This document shows positions 34,201 through 46,771 of a stretch of 64,000 nt of DNA, one piece after another. A model generated the notes under the pieces. It was not told the DNA's origin. It worked only from the letters and a program-made list of their open reading frames with translations, and did not search any database. Numbering within the stretch: the first letter of the stretch is position 1; each line of letters begins with the position of its first letter. This stretch comes from Mytilus trossulus (lineage: Eukaryota > Mollusca > Bivalvia > Mytilida > Mytilidae). The position numbers were made by a program, and so were the translations under genes. Location of the stretch: positions 50,901,431 to 50,965,430 of the forward strand of contig NC_086381.1 of the NCBI RefSeq assembly GCF_036588685.1, given 5' to 3'.

Positions 34201-36930
34201 CTCGATGTTTTCTTCCCATTTCATGTACAGGTTTTGTACTATTAACGAAGGTTCCAAAAGTGTATAGTACTTTTTTTTTATTACAATTTGATATGAAATT
34301 TTATTAAAATGTTAAATTTTAAAAGAACTGTTCTGGTACAAAATTGTGAATACCAAAAATGTACTACAATGTATAGCACATACATATTTAAAGTATAAAA
34401 CTGATTTGTATAGCATTGCTATTTGATTAATTGTCTAAATTGTATAACACTTTTTTCACGCGTAGAAAACCATGTTAGTGGATTCCTTACTTCTTATTGC
34501 TTAATGATCTTGAGGGATCAGCACAAGTTAACGTGCCATGTGTGCCCTTCCTTTTATCATTAACTTTCGTCTTGATAACTTGTGATTCTAAAACATTGCG
34601 TGAAATTTAAATTTCCCAACCGCAAACCTCCCTTTATTTTATCTTTACAAGTAGTTTTGTAAATAGATTTTTTTTAGTTGTGCAGATTTTTTCTCCCCAC
34701 CTTTGCTATTATTTGTCATTTATTCAATTGATATCATTTTAGTTGATGTAATTTCGTATTAATTATGTATTATGATTGCATATTAATCATTAACTTTTAT
34801 GTCAAATGTTTTATTTGCAAATTGTATTTTTTTTGCATTTTATGATTTTGAAATAATGACCTTTTTTCTTCAATCTTGATTTTATAGATATAGCAAAACA
34901 AGCTCAATGTCTGGCTGACATATTTATATGTCCATAGGTTTATAGTTTCTGTCTGTCTGTCTTAAATTGTGTCACTGAAATTTGTTAATAATTTCGATGT
35001 ACCATAAAAGTACCACATTAATTTTGTACTTTAAATTTATAGTACTAAAACATTAAAGTATGCTTTACCAAATCGTACAATTTGTGAAATGTACTCGCAA
35101 TAGGATGCATAAAGACAAACTTTGCAACCTCCTTCAATCAAACAGGAAAGTTTGTTATGGCAATGTTGAAATTATCTCTAAAGACATTTTGGAATGATTG
35201 TTTTCCATTTTGTACCGATACAGTAAAGTGTAAAAAAAGAAACCAGTATAAACAAGTATTATTTACTTTATTAAGCTATAGTTGTATAAGTTAAATACAT
35301 TCCGCATTTGATAAACTCAGAAATATCAACAGTAAGTTAATACTTAAACTCCAGCAATAATTGTAACACATGTCCAATCATATTTTTTCAATTTTCAATT
35401 TTTTTATTTTTTTCCATAGAAAAAAATGCATAACTTACAGTAAAGAAAAAAGTTGAGCGCAGTTACAATGGTTTTGCAATCAGATAGTTCGACCATTTTG
35501 CATTACCTCAACAAACAAAAATATTGTCATTAACTTTAATTGCAACAATAGAATTTGAGATCTACTTGATTAAAATACCACTCACATGATTTAATTAATC
35601 TTTTTTTTTTATCAGATAATGTTAAACAGTACTGTATAATGTAGACACATTATAAATGTCCACTGATATTAATGGATGAGTTTTTCTAAGACTCACAAGA
35701 GATGTTCATATAAAAAATACTCCATATCTGTGTTTTATAGAATATATTATAATTTTGAATAATGATATGTTTACGGAAGAAGTAGCTATGGTAATAAGTA
35801 CGAATGTCTAAAAGGAGTTTATTTGACAGAAGATAATTGTGGGATTCATAAATAATAATTTAGCTTAGATGACCAATACAAATCAGATCACAAGGATAAT
35901 GGCTCCACGCTTTAATGTATTAGTTTTAGGTTACTTGGTTTTATTTTATGTATGATTTATAAATAGTTCTCGACAAAAGCTTAAAAAGGAAAATTACACC
36001 CTGTAGGTTGCACTTTGTAAATACAGCTGTTTCTGAAAACACGCCTCTTTTAGGGAGAAATTGAATATTCATAGAAAATTAATTTTGTTTACATACTGGT
36101 TCCTAGATATATAAAATGTATGCTCTCTGTGTTCCATATCGTAGAGACAGAACTTGGGAATTTTACCAGTAAATACACATGTGCATATTGTTAAAATTGA
36201 AATCTGTGGTAACTTTTCATTCGAGGTAGGGGTAGTTAAGAAAATTAGTGTTAGTTTAAACTCTGAGAAGTTCAGGGCATAGGTGATTAGAAACTAAACA
36301 AAATGATAGAATTGTTAAATACTTCAGGAAAAGATAGCTTTCAGAAACTGCTTTGAGAATATCAAAAGAAAAGAAAGGGTCACCGTACGTTTTTCCAACT
36401 AAAATACAAAATAGGAAAATTCCTTGTAGAACCCTTCAGAAAATGCACTGTTTTAGAGCTACCTCTCCTTAAAATGCCAGTTTTCAAAATAAAGAAAAAC
36501 AACCAAAAATTGTTAACATTTGCAAAAATATTAATATTTATTAGTTATAGTCTTATAAATTGGTTCTTATAAATGAAAATTCACATTAAATATCTGCATT
36601 CCTGCATCAAATTTTGCTAACTTGATAGAAAATCTGGACCTTTGGTTCTCTGTTTTTTTACAATCCAAGATGGAGGAAGACACCCATACCACCTTAAAGG
36701 ATGACTGTAATATATTTTTCTGTCTATGAAGAAATAACATTTTAAATGTTAAGCACGCTGAATAACGCGTGTAGCTGGTTATTTTCAAGTGAGCACGGCA
36801 TGTTTCATGTTATTTCGAATGGAAAGATAAAATATTAAAGTCATTCCTTATAATTTAATTCTAAATTCCATTTTCAGCTGCAGAACATCACGAAAAAAAG
36901 TTGATGACGTCACGGTTTCATGTCAAAATT
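34201..36930. other. gene-free stretch between lectin-like copies
   Basis: AT-rich sequence with no exon, motif or named repeat that I can support. A perfect TGACGTCA palindrome, a CRE-type word, lies near 36903. Confidence 0.5.
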
Positions 36931-36937
36931 ACGTGTA

Positions 36938-36995
36938 TGAGTTGATAGACAAAACAACGTCAGTCAATCAGAAAACGCGTAACATCCAAATGAAT
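36938..36995 (+). repeat. direct repeat at the 3' edge of lectin-like copy 2
   Basis: TTGATAGACAAAACAACGTC ... AATCAGAAAACGCGTAACAT. A diverged direct copy lies at 44136-44200, just beyond the upstream region of the same gene copy, so the pair brackets a unit of about 7.2 kb. Confidence 0.55.
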
Positions 36996-37554
36996 TATTT
37001 AGCCAGAATAATCATAAGGTGCATACACTTTGACCTCAGCCACATGTAAGGTATTTGTTCCTCGTAGCATCAATTTCACATAACGTGCCTTTTCGTCATA
37101 TTGACATATAAGCACAAGATGTTCTCCGAGTTGAGCCGGTCCTGTGTAGTGGATACATAGATGCATGTTATTTAATGAAGTACCAACAATAATGTCAAAG
37201 TCACGCAGACGTCGTCCTGAAACAAATTATAATTAAAAGTTATTATTTTCCCTATCATTAGATTGCAGTTTATTTAGGTGTGCTTTTTTTGTATAGACTT
37301 TTTCTTGTTTGTCATGTTAATGCATTGCCTTTTGTTCTAGTTTAACACTGACGGATGGATTGACATCTCCTCCTTATTTTGAATACACAAAGTACGTTAA
37401 TAGTATCTTTTTCGAAATTTGACTTATTTAGCTCTAATGCTTAACATCTGTATCAATTTCAGCGGATTCTGTTTCTAAGAACGTAAAAGGCATGCCAAAA
37501 AAATACCTAATCAAATATCTGAAATATGTCATAAAAAATAGATAATATAAAAGT

Positions 37555-38140
37555 ATTATACCAGGTTAAATTCGATATCAAAAGTACCATGATTATAATT
37601 CAGTACGCCAGACGCGCGTTTCGTCTACATAAATCTCATCAGTGACGCTCATGTCAGAATATTTATAAAGCCAAACAAGTACAAAGTTGAAGAGCATTGA
37701 GGATCCAAAATTCCAAAAAGTTGTGCCAAATATGGCTCCGGTTATTTGTGCCTGTAATAAAAAAATCATTAGTTTTTTGAAATATTCAAAAGTTTTGTAA
37801 ACATGAAATTTATAAAAATGACCACATTATTGATATTCATGTCAACACCGAAGTGTTGACTACTGGGCTGGGGATACCCTCGGGGACGAAACGTCCACCA
37901 GCAGTGGCATCAGTTTTTTTCTACTAAAAGATAGATATCAGTTTTTTTTCTACTAAAAGATAGATATCAGTTTTGACATTTTGTACGTCAGATGCGCGTT
38001 TCTTTTACAAAATACTGATCAGTGATGCTCGAAAAAAACCTTAAACAGACCACCTAAAGTTCGAAGTTGAAGATCATTGATAACATAACATTCTGAAATG
38101 TTTTGCCTAATACAGAGTGGTGGTGTGCTAAAAAAATCAT
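37555..38140 (-). repeat. 329-bp family, two partial monomers
   Basis: Reverse-strand copies in the last intron of the broken lectin copy: CAGACGCGCGTTTCGTCTAC, GACTACTGGGCTGGGGATAC, CGGGGACGAAACGTCCACCA, then a second copy with CAGATGCGCGTTTCTTTTAC. Between them a 31-bp unit containing CTACTAAAAGATAGATATCA is duplicated (about 37909-37970). Confidence 0.7.
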
Positions 38141-38559
38141 ACATTGTCAATTAGTATATAAAAGATTTATCGGTGGCCGGTATGCGCCTTCATGTTCTAT
38201 GTTGCGAAAACGCGAAGTCCAAAAGACGATTTTTCTTACCGATTTCGCCTTTTATTATTTAACCAGATTACTGTTTACATGGACATGTTCTATCTATTTG
38301 TGGGAATGTATTAAAAGAATATAATGCACATTTCTATTTCCTTAGGAATTCATTCATAAAATTCAAGCATTTTTTTTTCAAAAAAGAAAAAAACTAATAA
38401 AAAAAGAATTAAAGAAAACTGTTAAAATGTCGTTTTTGATGTAACCTTAAAACAAATGGTTCTAATAAAATTATAATTCAATGAGGAAATTACAATATTG
38501 TAACAATTCCTATATACTTATTACTTTCTTCCTATAGAACAGGTTCATGTAAATCTGAT

Positions 38560-38775
38560 CAATTAACAAAAGGCGAAAAGTTGAAAATGTTAAATCGCAA
38601 TAAAGATAGAATTGCGAAATGATGACATCTCGAAAAGGCGATCAAAAAGACGAAAGGACGAGAACTCGCAGTTGAAACGCGAAATCATAAAGAAAAAAAA
38701 TCGCGTTTTAACGTTTTCGACATCGCGATTTCGCCTTTTTACGTTTTTGAAGAGCAAGAACGCGAAAAATCGGAA
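38560..38775. repeat. CGAAA-rich low-complexity repeat in lectin copy 2 intron 3
   Basis: Counterpart of 26190-26345. It contains inverted runs such as CGCGAAATC and GATTTCGCC, so it can fold back. Open frames on both strands are artefacts. Confidence 0.6.
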
Positions 38776-39194
38776 TGGCATTGACCGGCAACCAACGTGA
38801 CCTGACCGATATATCCGATCACGTAGATAGAGCTTTACTCACCTGTAGCTCCAGATCCTTGCTTTCTGTTGAATACCAATCTGCTTTATTTGGTATGTGT
38901 TTCCATGGTCAACAATCCAGTAAGGTGAATAACTGCGTTTTGTGTGCATATATGTATACAAATCTCCATCAACAGCCTCGGAAGTAACCCCATGTGTGTT
39001 TGAACTTTGTTGGCATGACTTTCCGAACGCAACTTACTTTACACGGATTTCTTTGAAGTTTGAAAAGGATAAAATAAGATAAACATATTTATAAAAATAT
39101 AAGGAGGTAACAACATGTAAACTACTGCAGAAAGATACAACATACATGTAAAAAGCATCTCTAATTAACAGATATAGCTGGGTGTGGCCACATA

Positions 39195-39660
39195 AAATAA
39201 AACTAGATGTTTCAAAGCAACACGAATGACCCCGTCCCAAAAAATGAAAAATCTGCAATTCTAATAGCACACTTGGACACAAAGATGATGGTAGTCTCAC
39301 ATATAAAAAATCAGCTCAAAATCTGGAGGTGTAAAGTCTGTAATTTTAGCAAAATTATCGGAGCGGAACGAAACTTAAACTTGATCTGTAACTCATCATG
39401 GTTAACTCACATACCAAAAATCAGCCCAATATCTGAAGGTGTTAAGAAAAAAATGCGTATATCTGTGATTTTAAACAATTTCGAAAAGTCCTTAGCCCAT
39501 AATTTTCGCAAAAAATAGTGAGCGGAACGAAACGTAAACTTTATCTGTAACTCATCATGGTGAAAACAACTCCGTGTAATGGTTTATGACGGAATGACAG
39601 AATTACGGAATGACAGATAAGGGTAAAACTGTATGGCATCGACAACTTCGTTGCGGGGTC
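39195..39660 (+). repeat. dispersed repeat with two internal ~160-bp units
   Basis: GAGCGGAACGAAAC followed by TCTGTAACTCATCATGG occurs at about 39361 and again at about 39521. It ends with CGACAACTTCGTTGCGGGGTCA, which has partial inverted symmetry. It lies in intron 2 of the broken lectin copy. The 103-codon frame is an artefact. Confidence 0.55.
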
Positions 39661-40379
39661 ATAGAAAACATATCAGGGTTTTGACTATAAAATATATATA
39701 TGTGGCTTTGTTGTTCTTTCTTTCAAGATGAGAGGAAAAGAAGGGGTAGTGGAGCAAATTAACGTTTATTATTCTAATAGTTATTTTTTTAATTTTATTT
39801 GTTACTTTTTATGACATTGTCGTATGCAATCTACGTCGAATTTAAGTTTAATCGCTACTATATTATGTATGTACTCTTATATGTTAAAAATGCATGCTAT
39901 CAGAGAAATTTAGTAGATAGCTTTAGAGTCTCGAAAACACATTTTAAGAGAAAGATGCCTTGAAATAAGGACTCTACCAGAAATATGAGAAGACAGAGCA
40001 ATCCATACTTAGTGTTGTGGGGAGCCTTTTCAGACGTGTTGACCTAATTCTAATATTTTGCTATAATACAAAACTTTCCCCTTTACAAATATACAGTTTT
40101 ACGTAAATGAAATTATATGTGTAACAATAACAACAAATTATTCACCAAAAGAGAAGCATTTATGACCCTATTTAGAGTGCGGCTTAAATTTCAGTTTTAT
40201 TTAAGGACAAATTCAAACCTCCAAGTCAGTAATATAAGATGTTTTGTTTTAGGTTGAACACTTCGGTTTCTCATTTATTATGACATTTTTTGGGCATAAA
40301 CGCGTGAAAGTTGTCCAATAGACCAAAAAATCAAAGACGTTTATTAGTAGTTGGAATTAGTTCGAAAAACTAAAGAGTT

Positions 40380-41165
40380 TCCTATCCCAGGCATAGATAA
40401 CCGGGGCAGTATTTGGCACATTGTTTTGCATCCTCAATGCTCTTCTACTTTGTGCTTGTTTGGCTATATAACTATTTAGTTCTGAGCGTCACTGATGAGT
40501 CTTATGTAGACGAAACGCGCGCCTGGCGTATTAAATTAAAATCCTAACTATTAAAGCCGTTAGATCGATGCCACTGCTGAAGGACCTTTCGTCCCCAACC
40601 GTATCGCCAGCCCAGTAGTCAGCATTTCGGTGTTGACATGAATATCAACTATGTGGTAATTTTTATAAAAAAATAAATTTGTTCGAAAAACTAAGGATTT
40701 TCTTAACCCAGGCATAGATAACCTTATCAGCATTTGGCACAACTTTTTTGAATATTTGGTCCTCAATACTCTTAAACTATGTGCTTTTTTGGCTATATAA
40801 CTATTTAGTTCTGAGCGTAACTGATGAGTCTTATGTAGACGAAGCGTGCGTCTGGCGTATTAATTGATAATCCTGGTACCCTAGATAACTATTTACACCA
40901 CTGGGTTGAAACGACTGCTGAGGGAAGTTTTGTTTCCGAGGGTATCGCTAGCCTAGTAATCAGCACTTTAGTGTTTACCTGAATATCAGCTATGTGGTCA
41001 TTTTTTTTTTGATTTCCTGTTTTAAAAACTTTGAATTTGTTTGGAAAACTAAGGAATTTCTTATCCTATGCATATATAACCTTAGACATATTTCGCACAA
41101 CTTTTTTTGGCATTTTCGGTCCTCAATGTTATTTTACTACGTACTTGTTTGGCTTCATAAAATTT
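40380..41165 (+). repeat. 329-bp tandem repeat family (R329), about 2.4 monomers
   Basis: ACTATTTAGTTCTGAGCGT recurs at 40471 and 40800, a 329-nt period. Each monomer carries CTGATGAGTCTTATGTAGAC, a GACGAAACGCGCG-type word, GTATCGCCAGCCCAGTAGTC and GTGTTGACATGAATATCA. Single or partial monomers are scattered through the window, many in the lectin-like and EFH-C neighbourhood. The tandem core resembles the arrangement of pearl-like or Helitron-related elements of bivalves, but I see no ends to prove that. Confidence 0.75.
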
Positions 41166-42239
41166 CATCTTTATTGGTCCACACAATATATTCTATGATG
41201 ATGCTGCTTGTTTTGAACAACGGCCAAGTATCTCGATGAAGTGGTATTTGAATCCCTCTATATGTGGTGTTAAACAATAAAACATTTGTTTTTCTTATAT
41301 ACTTACGTTGACTGTTTTCAATAAACTGTACAAATACAGGGATGCAGGTGTAAGGCGGTGACTGTGGAATACACACTTCAGTAAGCTTACAGCCATGACC
41401 TTTACATGGACCAGCTAGTTCCTAAAATCATCAAAACAAATACAACTTTAATATCTTACATGGAACTTTAATATCTTACATGGTTGGTGTCTACAGAAGA
41501 AATTGATGGGGTTAAACATCATGAAAAAACATAATAAAAATAATAAAGAATAGATACAAACAGGCCAACTTCAACAGACTAGATAATAATGGGGGAATAA
41601 ATAAAGGATTAAGTAAAATTGCCTTAAATATCTTTAAAATACAGAAATGAACGAACTCCGATGCATACTCTTTTACATGCATTTCTTTTTCTTTTTTCAA
41701 AGACTTTCTATATTATAGCGCTGATGATTACGACTGCTGATATTTTCTAAATGACGTCAAACATTATGAAATCTTCCAATTGTTTACAGAATATAACTTG
41801 TTTTTGAAATAAAAATATTTGATAAGGAGAGAGCATTGAGGTTCACATTTAAACACTAGTTTAGTAGAAATATAAAAATGTCGAATATATTATCACATGT
41901 TTAGGTATTAAAAAACAGTATTTAAAAAAATGATATGTGCTGAGCACACACCCAGTGAATGACTTATCGTGATTTGTTTCAACAATATTTTGAATAAAAA
42001 AGGAGCGAGAGATACCAGAGTGACATTCAAACTCATAAAACGAAAATTAAATGACAACGCCATTTCTCTATTTATCGCTTTAACGTTGTAAATAGTGTTA
42101 TTGATATACATATTTTATTGAATGCATTTCCTAATATCAAGAGAAATTAGTTTATAAAAAATGCACTTTAATAAGTATGTGTGTTCTCTTTTCTTTCTCA
42201 ATGACTGAAAATAAAATGTTTAGGAATATTTATAAATAA

Positions 42240-42560
42240 ACTCATCAAAGATACCAGGATTAAACTTTGTATTTACGCCAAAAGCCAGTCTCATCTACAA
42301 AAGACTCATCAGTGACGCTCGAATCCAAAAAAAAAATAAAAAGGCCAAATAAAGTTCGAAATTAAAAAGCATTGAGGACCAAAATTCATAAAAGTTTTGT
42401 CAAATACAGGCAAGGGTATCTATTTCTGAGGTCTAAAACCTTAGTATTTGAAATGTTCAAACGATTTGTAAACAGTAAAGCTATACATATGACAATATCA
42501 ATGATAAAACATATCAGCGCAGAAGTGCTGACTACTGGGCTTGTGATACCCTTAGGAAAT
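42240..42560 (-). repeat. R329 monomer
   Basis: GACTCATCAGTGACGCTCG near the left and GACTACTGGGCTTGTGATAC near the right are the R329 landmarks in reverse. It sits just inside intron 1 of the broken lectin copy, about 320 nt from the end of exon 1. Confidence 0.65.
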
Positions 42561-44135
42561 TAAAACTCCATAGTTTGAATTTGATCGTTAAATACAAATT
42601 CTTTTAACACTGAAAATTTTTAAAGTTTTGTTTTTGTTTATTCCATTCACAATACACAGTATGTGCTTATTCGAACTCGTTTCAAGTAAGTGGTGAGTTG
42701 GATGAAAATAACTATAGACATGATAGATGATGACGCAAAAAAGATTCAACAACAAAAACTGTCTGCCGAAAAATTGTTACGAAAGCACATCGAACTATCT
42801 TATTCCTGCTTTTAGGGATATGACGCCAAAACTGGTCAAACAAATTATTGCAGTATAAATACATACATTTAATTATACATACCTGAGGGAATGTTGAGGC
42901 GGCTACAAAGCTATTTCCTGTACTGTCAATGAGTTCACCATAATAATTATCTTCTCCAGGCTCAGCATCATATATCTGACAAGACTTATACGACATGATA
43001 AAGTTTATTGATTTACATAATTGTACTCTGAAGCAAAATTGGGCACACACCGACCACATCGGCATCGTCTGTTCAAACAGCTTATACCCAGTTTATATTT
43101 TATCTTTTTGTTTTCTTATGACGACTATGTCACACAAAATCAAGTCAAAGAGAAAAACTAATACGAATATCAAGTGATACATTTTTGTACTTTGAAATAC
43201 CCTGTTAATATGTTAATTTTTCAGCGCTGTTTCGCAATCTGATAACATATGTGTGTCTTTCAGATCTTTTCATGTGAACTAAATGTCTTTTCGATGGTCA
43301 CGGGCGATTTTGTTTCAATTGAAATTCTTTAATTTGAATCCCTTTCAAACTCTTAACCATGTTAATTAATGAATTCTAAATTGTTCTTCCATGCGCTAAA
43401 AAGATGTTTTTTCTTCCAAATTGAAATATATCATCAGAACCATCTACTATTTAAATGCACAACTACTGTAAAATTCATAGGTAATTTTAAGATAATCGTT
43501 TTCAAAATTAAAATCCATGACATTGCAATTACTGGATTCTAATGAAATATTTCCATTTAGAATATAAAGAGTTTCATATATGCAAATGACTAATAAAACC
43601 AGGAAGTACACTTATTGAATTATGGGAACATTAGCAAGTTTATTGTCCCCAGAGATGCCACCTAGTTCCAAACTCAAAGCGGAGGGAAATAGTTGGTCGT
43701 CCAGTTGGACAATAAACTTGCGGATGTCCGAATAGCCAGTAGATAAGTGTTTTATACAGAAAGTTATTCATTTTCTACTGTTACTCTCACAACTGTTCTC
43801 AATGACATATTTTGGATTAACCTTTTTTTATTTGAAGCAGACGCCGTAAGATTCCAAAAAGCTACATTCTGTAGTGACGTCATAATAATTTTGATGCACA
43901 CAAATAGTACAGGTGCAGTATCAAACTCTTTACAGCGTTATCGTTCGTTTCCCGTTAAGAGACTATTTTTGGTCAGTAGAGGTCTACTTTAACTTGAAAA
44001 GGGTGAATTCGTGCAAGACAACTATAACAATTCGATTTATGTTTTTCTTATTGTTTACGATCATGCGATCGTTCATCCAATCGTTAATTAAATAAAACCG
44101 ATTCCGTTCCATGTCTATTTAAAGAATGGCTATAA

Positions 44136-44200
44136 GCTGATAGACAAAACAACGGTCAGCGAATCTGAAAACGTGTTACATCCACATTTTAATTATACCA
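44136..44200 (+). repeat. direct repeat upstream of lectin-like copy 2
   Basis: Diverged match to 36938-36995 (GATAGACAAAACAAC, GAAAACG, TTACATCCA). At 36938 this sequence lies immediately after the 3' end of a lectin-like gene, so here it may be the 3' flank of a further, otherwise lost, copy. Confidence 0.45.
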
Positions 44201-44885
44201 AAATATAATAGAGAATAGTAGAGAAGGGGATTCACTCGAGGATGGTCAATTACTATAGACCAGCAATTGTTACATCATTGTCCTTTTGGTGACTGCTGTC
44301 ATGCCACATATAATTATTCTATATATTGACACAAAACATTTAGATTTGAAAATTTATTTTACAAAGCTGTGGGAAATTGAAAATTTAAAAACTAAAATCG
44401 TCTTTTTTGTCTTGGATTATTGTACTAAGATGACCGTGTATGTCAAATTCGTGGTGGACTATGTTACTGGAACCCAATCAAAATATTTTGGATTGTTAAT
44501 AGTAAAAACATAGTAAAGGTTATTTTACCAATGTTGTCATAAGATCTTTGAAAATAGTTTACATTGGCACTGATATCGATTTTATCACTAGCAAATTAAA
44601 AACATAACTAAATTTATATTCTTTTAAAACGGGAAGAATAAAGACACAGATTCGTTCATTTTTATCTATAAAGAGGTAAACTCCTAACTGTCTTGCTGCC
44701 TGTTGATACATTTATTTTTGGTATTGCACAAGTCAAGTCTTCTTTGACTGTCCATGACGTTAACATACTAAATCCCTGAGATCTGTTTTAGTTCTCATGC
44801 ATGCTTTTGTTTTACTATTAATTGTTTTGTCTTTTAACTAGTTGTCAGTAGCTTCGAGTACTCTCTAATTGTACTTTTTTGCTAA
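44201..44885. other. gene-free stretch
   Basis: A 75-codon open frame (44286-44513) has no motif and starts with GTG; I do not call it. Nothing else is recognisable. Confidence 0.45.
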
Positions 44886-44889
44886 TAAA

Positions 44890-45185
44890 ATTAACGGTAT
44901 CAATTTTCTTGCACCAGATGCGCATTTCGACAATACATGTCTCTTCAGTGATGCTCGTGGCCAAAATATTTGAAATCCAAAGCTTATATAAAAGATGAAG
45001 AGCTATAATCCAAAAGGTTCAAAAAGTAAAGCCAAATCCGTGAAAGGAATCAGAGCTTTGCATGAGGGAGATACATTCCTTAATTTATAATAATTTCTAA
45101 TATTTTGTAACAGCAAATTTTAATAACACAAAAATCCGTATTCATGCCAGTACCGAAGTACTGGCTACTGGGCTGGTGAGTTGAC
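44890..45185 (-). repeat. R329 monomer
   Basis: CACCAGATGCGCATTTCGAC and GTACTGGCTACTGGGCTGG are R329 landmarks in reverse orientation. Confidence 0.65.
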
Positions 45186-45864
45186 CTGTTGATGCTATTT
45201 ATAATGCATTTACGTTATTAAATGTTAACTTGTAAATGTGGTATATACCAGTTTGATTTCTTTGAAATTACTATAAATTTTCTTTTCTTCGTACTATGAA
45301 CATCAAAATTGTCCCCTTTCTCCTTTAGAACTGTATATACATCACAATAACGGCACCTGTACCTGAAAACCCGAAGTTTTATCGAGCACCAATTGTATAG
45401 TTGTATTATTGATATTTACGCCACGTGTACCAGTTTTTAGAATATTTTTTATTGATATGCAAGAATTTTCTATGTATTTCTGAACGGAAAATTATACAGA
45501 CAGGTATTAATTTCGGTACAAAAGTTTTCTAAAGATATGTGTAGAAAAAAAGGAATTACACTTTGTTAGATATCGATGCAATAGGTAACTCAATTATACA
45601 CAACTAGAACAAATACGTTTATGAATACAACGTTGAAATATTTATTGTCAAATCAATTATGATAGGAAAAGCAAATGAAAAATAGATTTAATTACTATTT
45701 ACATTGAGGGGGTACAAATAAGGTATGTAAAATTAAATCAGGGCGACGAAAAGCATAGTCGATACACAAATAAAGTGCGTAGTATTTTTCAGGACTTGTT
45801 AGAAGCTGGATGATTCACCCACACAAAATGCAAATATAGACATAACAATAATCATCCACAATTA

Positions 45865-46771
45865 ATTTGAAACTGTCATGTTTTTCTTTTCTTCAGCACT
45901 ACTTTTTTGTCTTAAAGCTTTATTCTTTTGCAGTTTTCTTGTCTTAAAATATTATGGTTATTAAAAACCAGAGACGGTAAACAAATGAAATGAGTGCGAT
46001 TCTTCCCGAATTAGTCCAAAACTTCACGATTCACTTACACAAAAAGAAACATATTGGCATTAAAACCATCAATTAAAATTAGTTTGAAACTGTAATGTTT
46101 TTATTTTTTCAGCACTACTATCATCTGTGTCTTTCTTCTTTCACATCTTTATTTGCTTAGAATAGGGTTATTAAAAAGCAGAGACGGTAAACAAATTGAG
46201 TGAGTATTATACTTTCCAAAATAGTCAAAAACTTAAAGATTCAACCACACAAAATGCAAAATATTGGCATTAAAACAATCAATTGAAGAAAGTAAAAATT
46301 CTTAACTCCGAGGAAAATCAAATCATCAAGTCCCTAATCAAATAGCCAAATCAAATGACAAACGAATAGATAACAACTGCCATATTCCTGACTTGGTATA
46401 GGCATTTTCAAATGTAGAAGATTGTGGATTGAACCTAGTTTTATAGCGCTAAAACTCTCACTTATATGACAGTCGCATCAAATCCCGTTATATTTACAAC
46501 GATGCAACCTAGTTTTATAGCGCTAAAACTCTCACTTATATGACAGTCGCATCCAATCCCGTTATATTTACAACGATGCGAGAACAAAACAAATATAATA
46601 AACAAAAGTCAAAATATGGGTACAGTAGAAAAAAAACCAATTAATTTGAAATTGTCATGTTTTTGTTTTTTTCAGCACCTCTTCCATCTTTGTTTTCCTT
46701 TCTCTTGCAGCTTTCTTCGCTTATAACATCGTCTTTCATTATGTTGAATTCCTCTTTTGTTACCATGTTGT
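45865..46771 (-). repeat. tandem duplication of the EFH-C terminal exon, three units of ~217 bp
   Basis: The 3' part of the last EFH-C exon (from TTTGAAATTGTCATGTTTTT at 46645, plus-strand sense) recurs in decayed form at 46083 and 45866. The two outer copies are 217 nt apart. The exon-proximal gap is 562 nt, which is 217 plus a family P element of about 345 nt inserted at 46285-46630. The intervening unit sequence also repeats (CAGAGACGGTAAACAAAT, TATTGGCATTAAAAC). Decayed copies have lost the reading frame. Confidence 0.75.
46285..46630 (+). mobile_element. family P element inserted in the EFH-C terminal-exon array
   Basis: Starts near AAAGTAAAAATTCTTAACTC and ends near GGGTACAGTAGAAAAAAAAC. 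Inside it a 75-bp block (CCTAGTTTTATAGCGCTAAA through TATATTTACAACGATG) is tandemly duplicated at 46431-46578. A further family P copy follows at 46830-46990 in the EFH-C intron. Confidence 0.7.

Larger units (their letters stand above)
36999..43182 (-). pseudogene. PAN + F5/8C fucolectin-type gene, copy 2, broken
   Basis: The same four exons as copy 1 are found on the minus strand: 43182-42883, 41421-41307, 39050-38843 and 37216-36999, all with GT-AG borders. Three lesions are visible. Codon 30, the equivalent of a Tyr codon in copy 1, is TAA at 43093-43095, between the signal peptide and the PAN domain. In exon 3 a Glu codon has become TAA at 39034-39036. Two nucleotides are missing near the end of exon 3 relative to copy 1, shifting the frame out of the last exon. 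The last exon itself is still well conserved (LHVAEVKVYA) and ends six codons or so later than in copy 1. An internal ATG at 43065 could give a PAN fragment without a signal peptide, but the later lesions remain. Recent loss of function is the simplest reading. Confidence 0.85.

Noticed and set aside
39207-39518. 103-codon frame
   Set aside because: Inside a dispersed repeat with a ~160-bp internal duplication; no motif.
42712-43065. Intact 117-codon protein from the internal ATG of the broken lectin copy
   Set aside because: It runs past the exon-1 donor into the intron and lacks a signal peptide; it is the PAN exon of a pseudogene.
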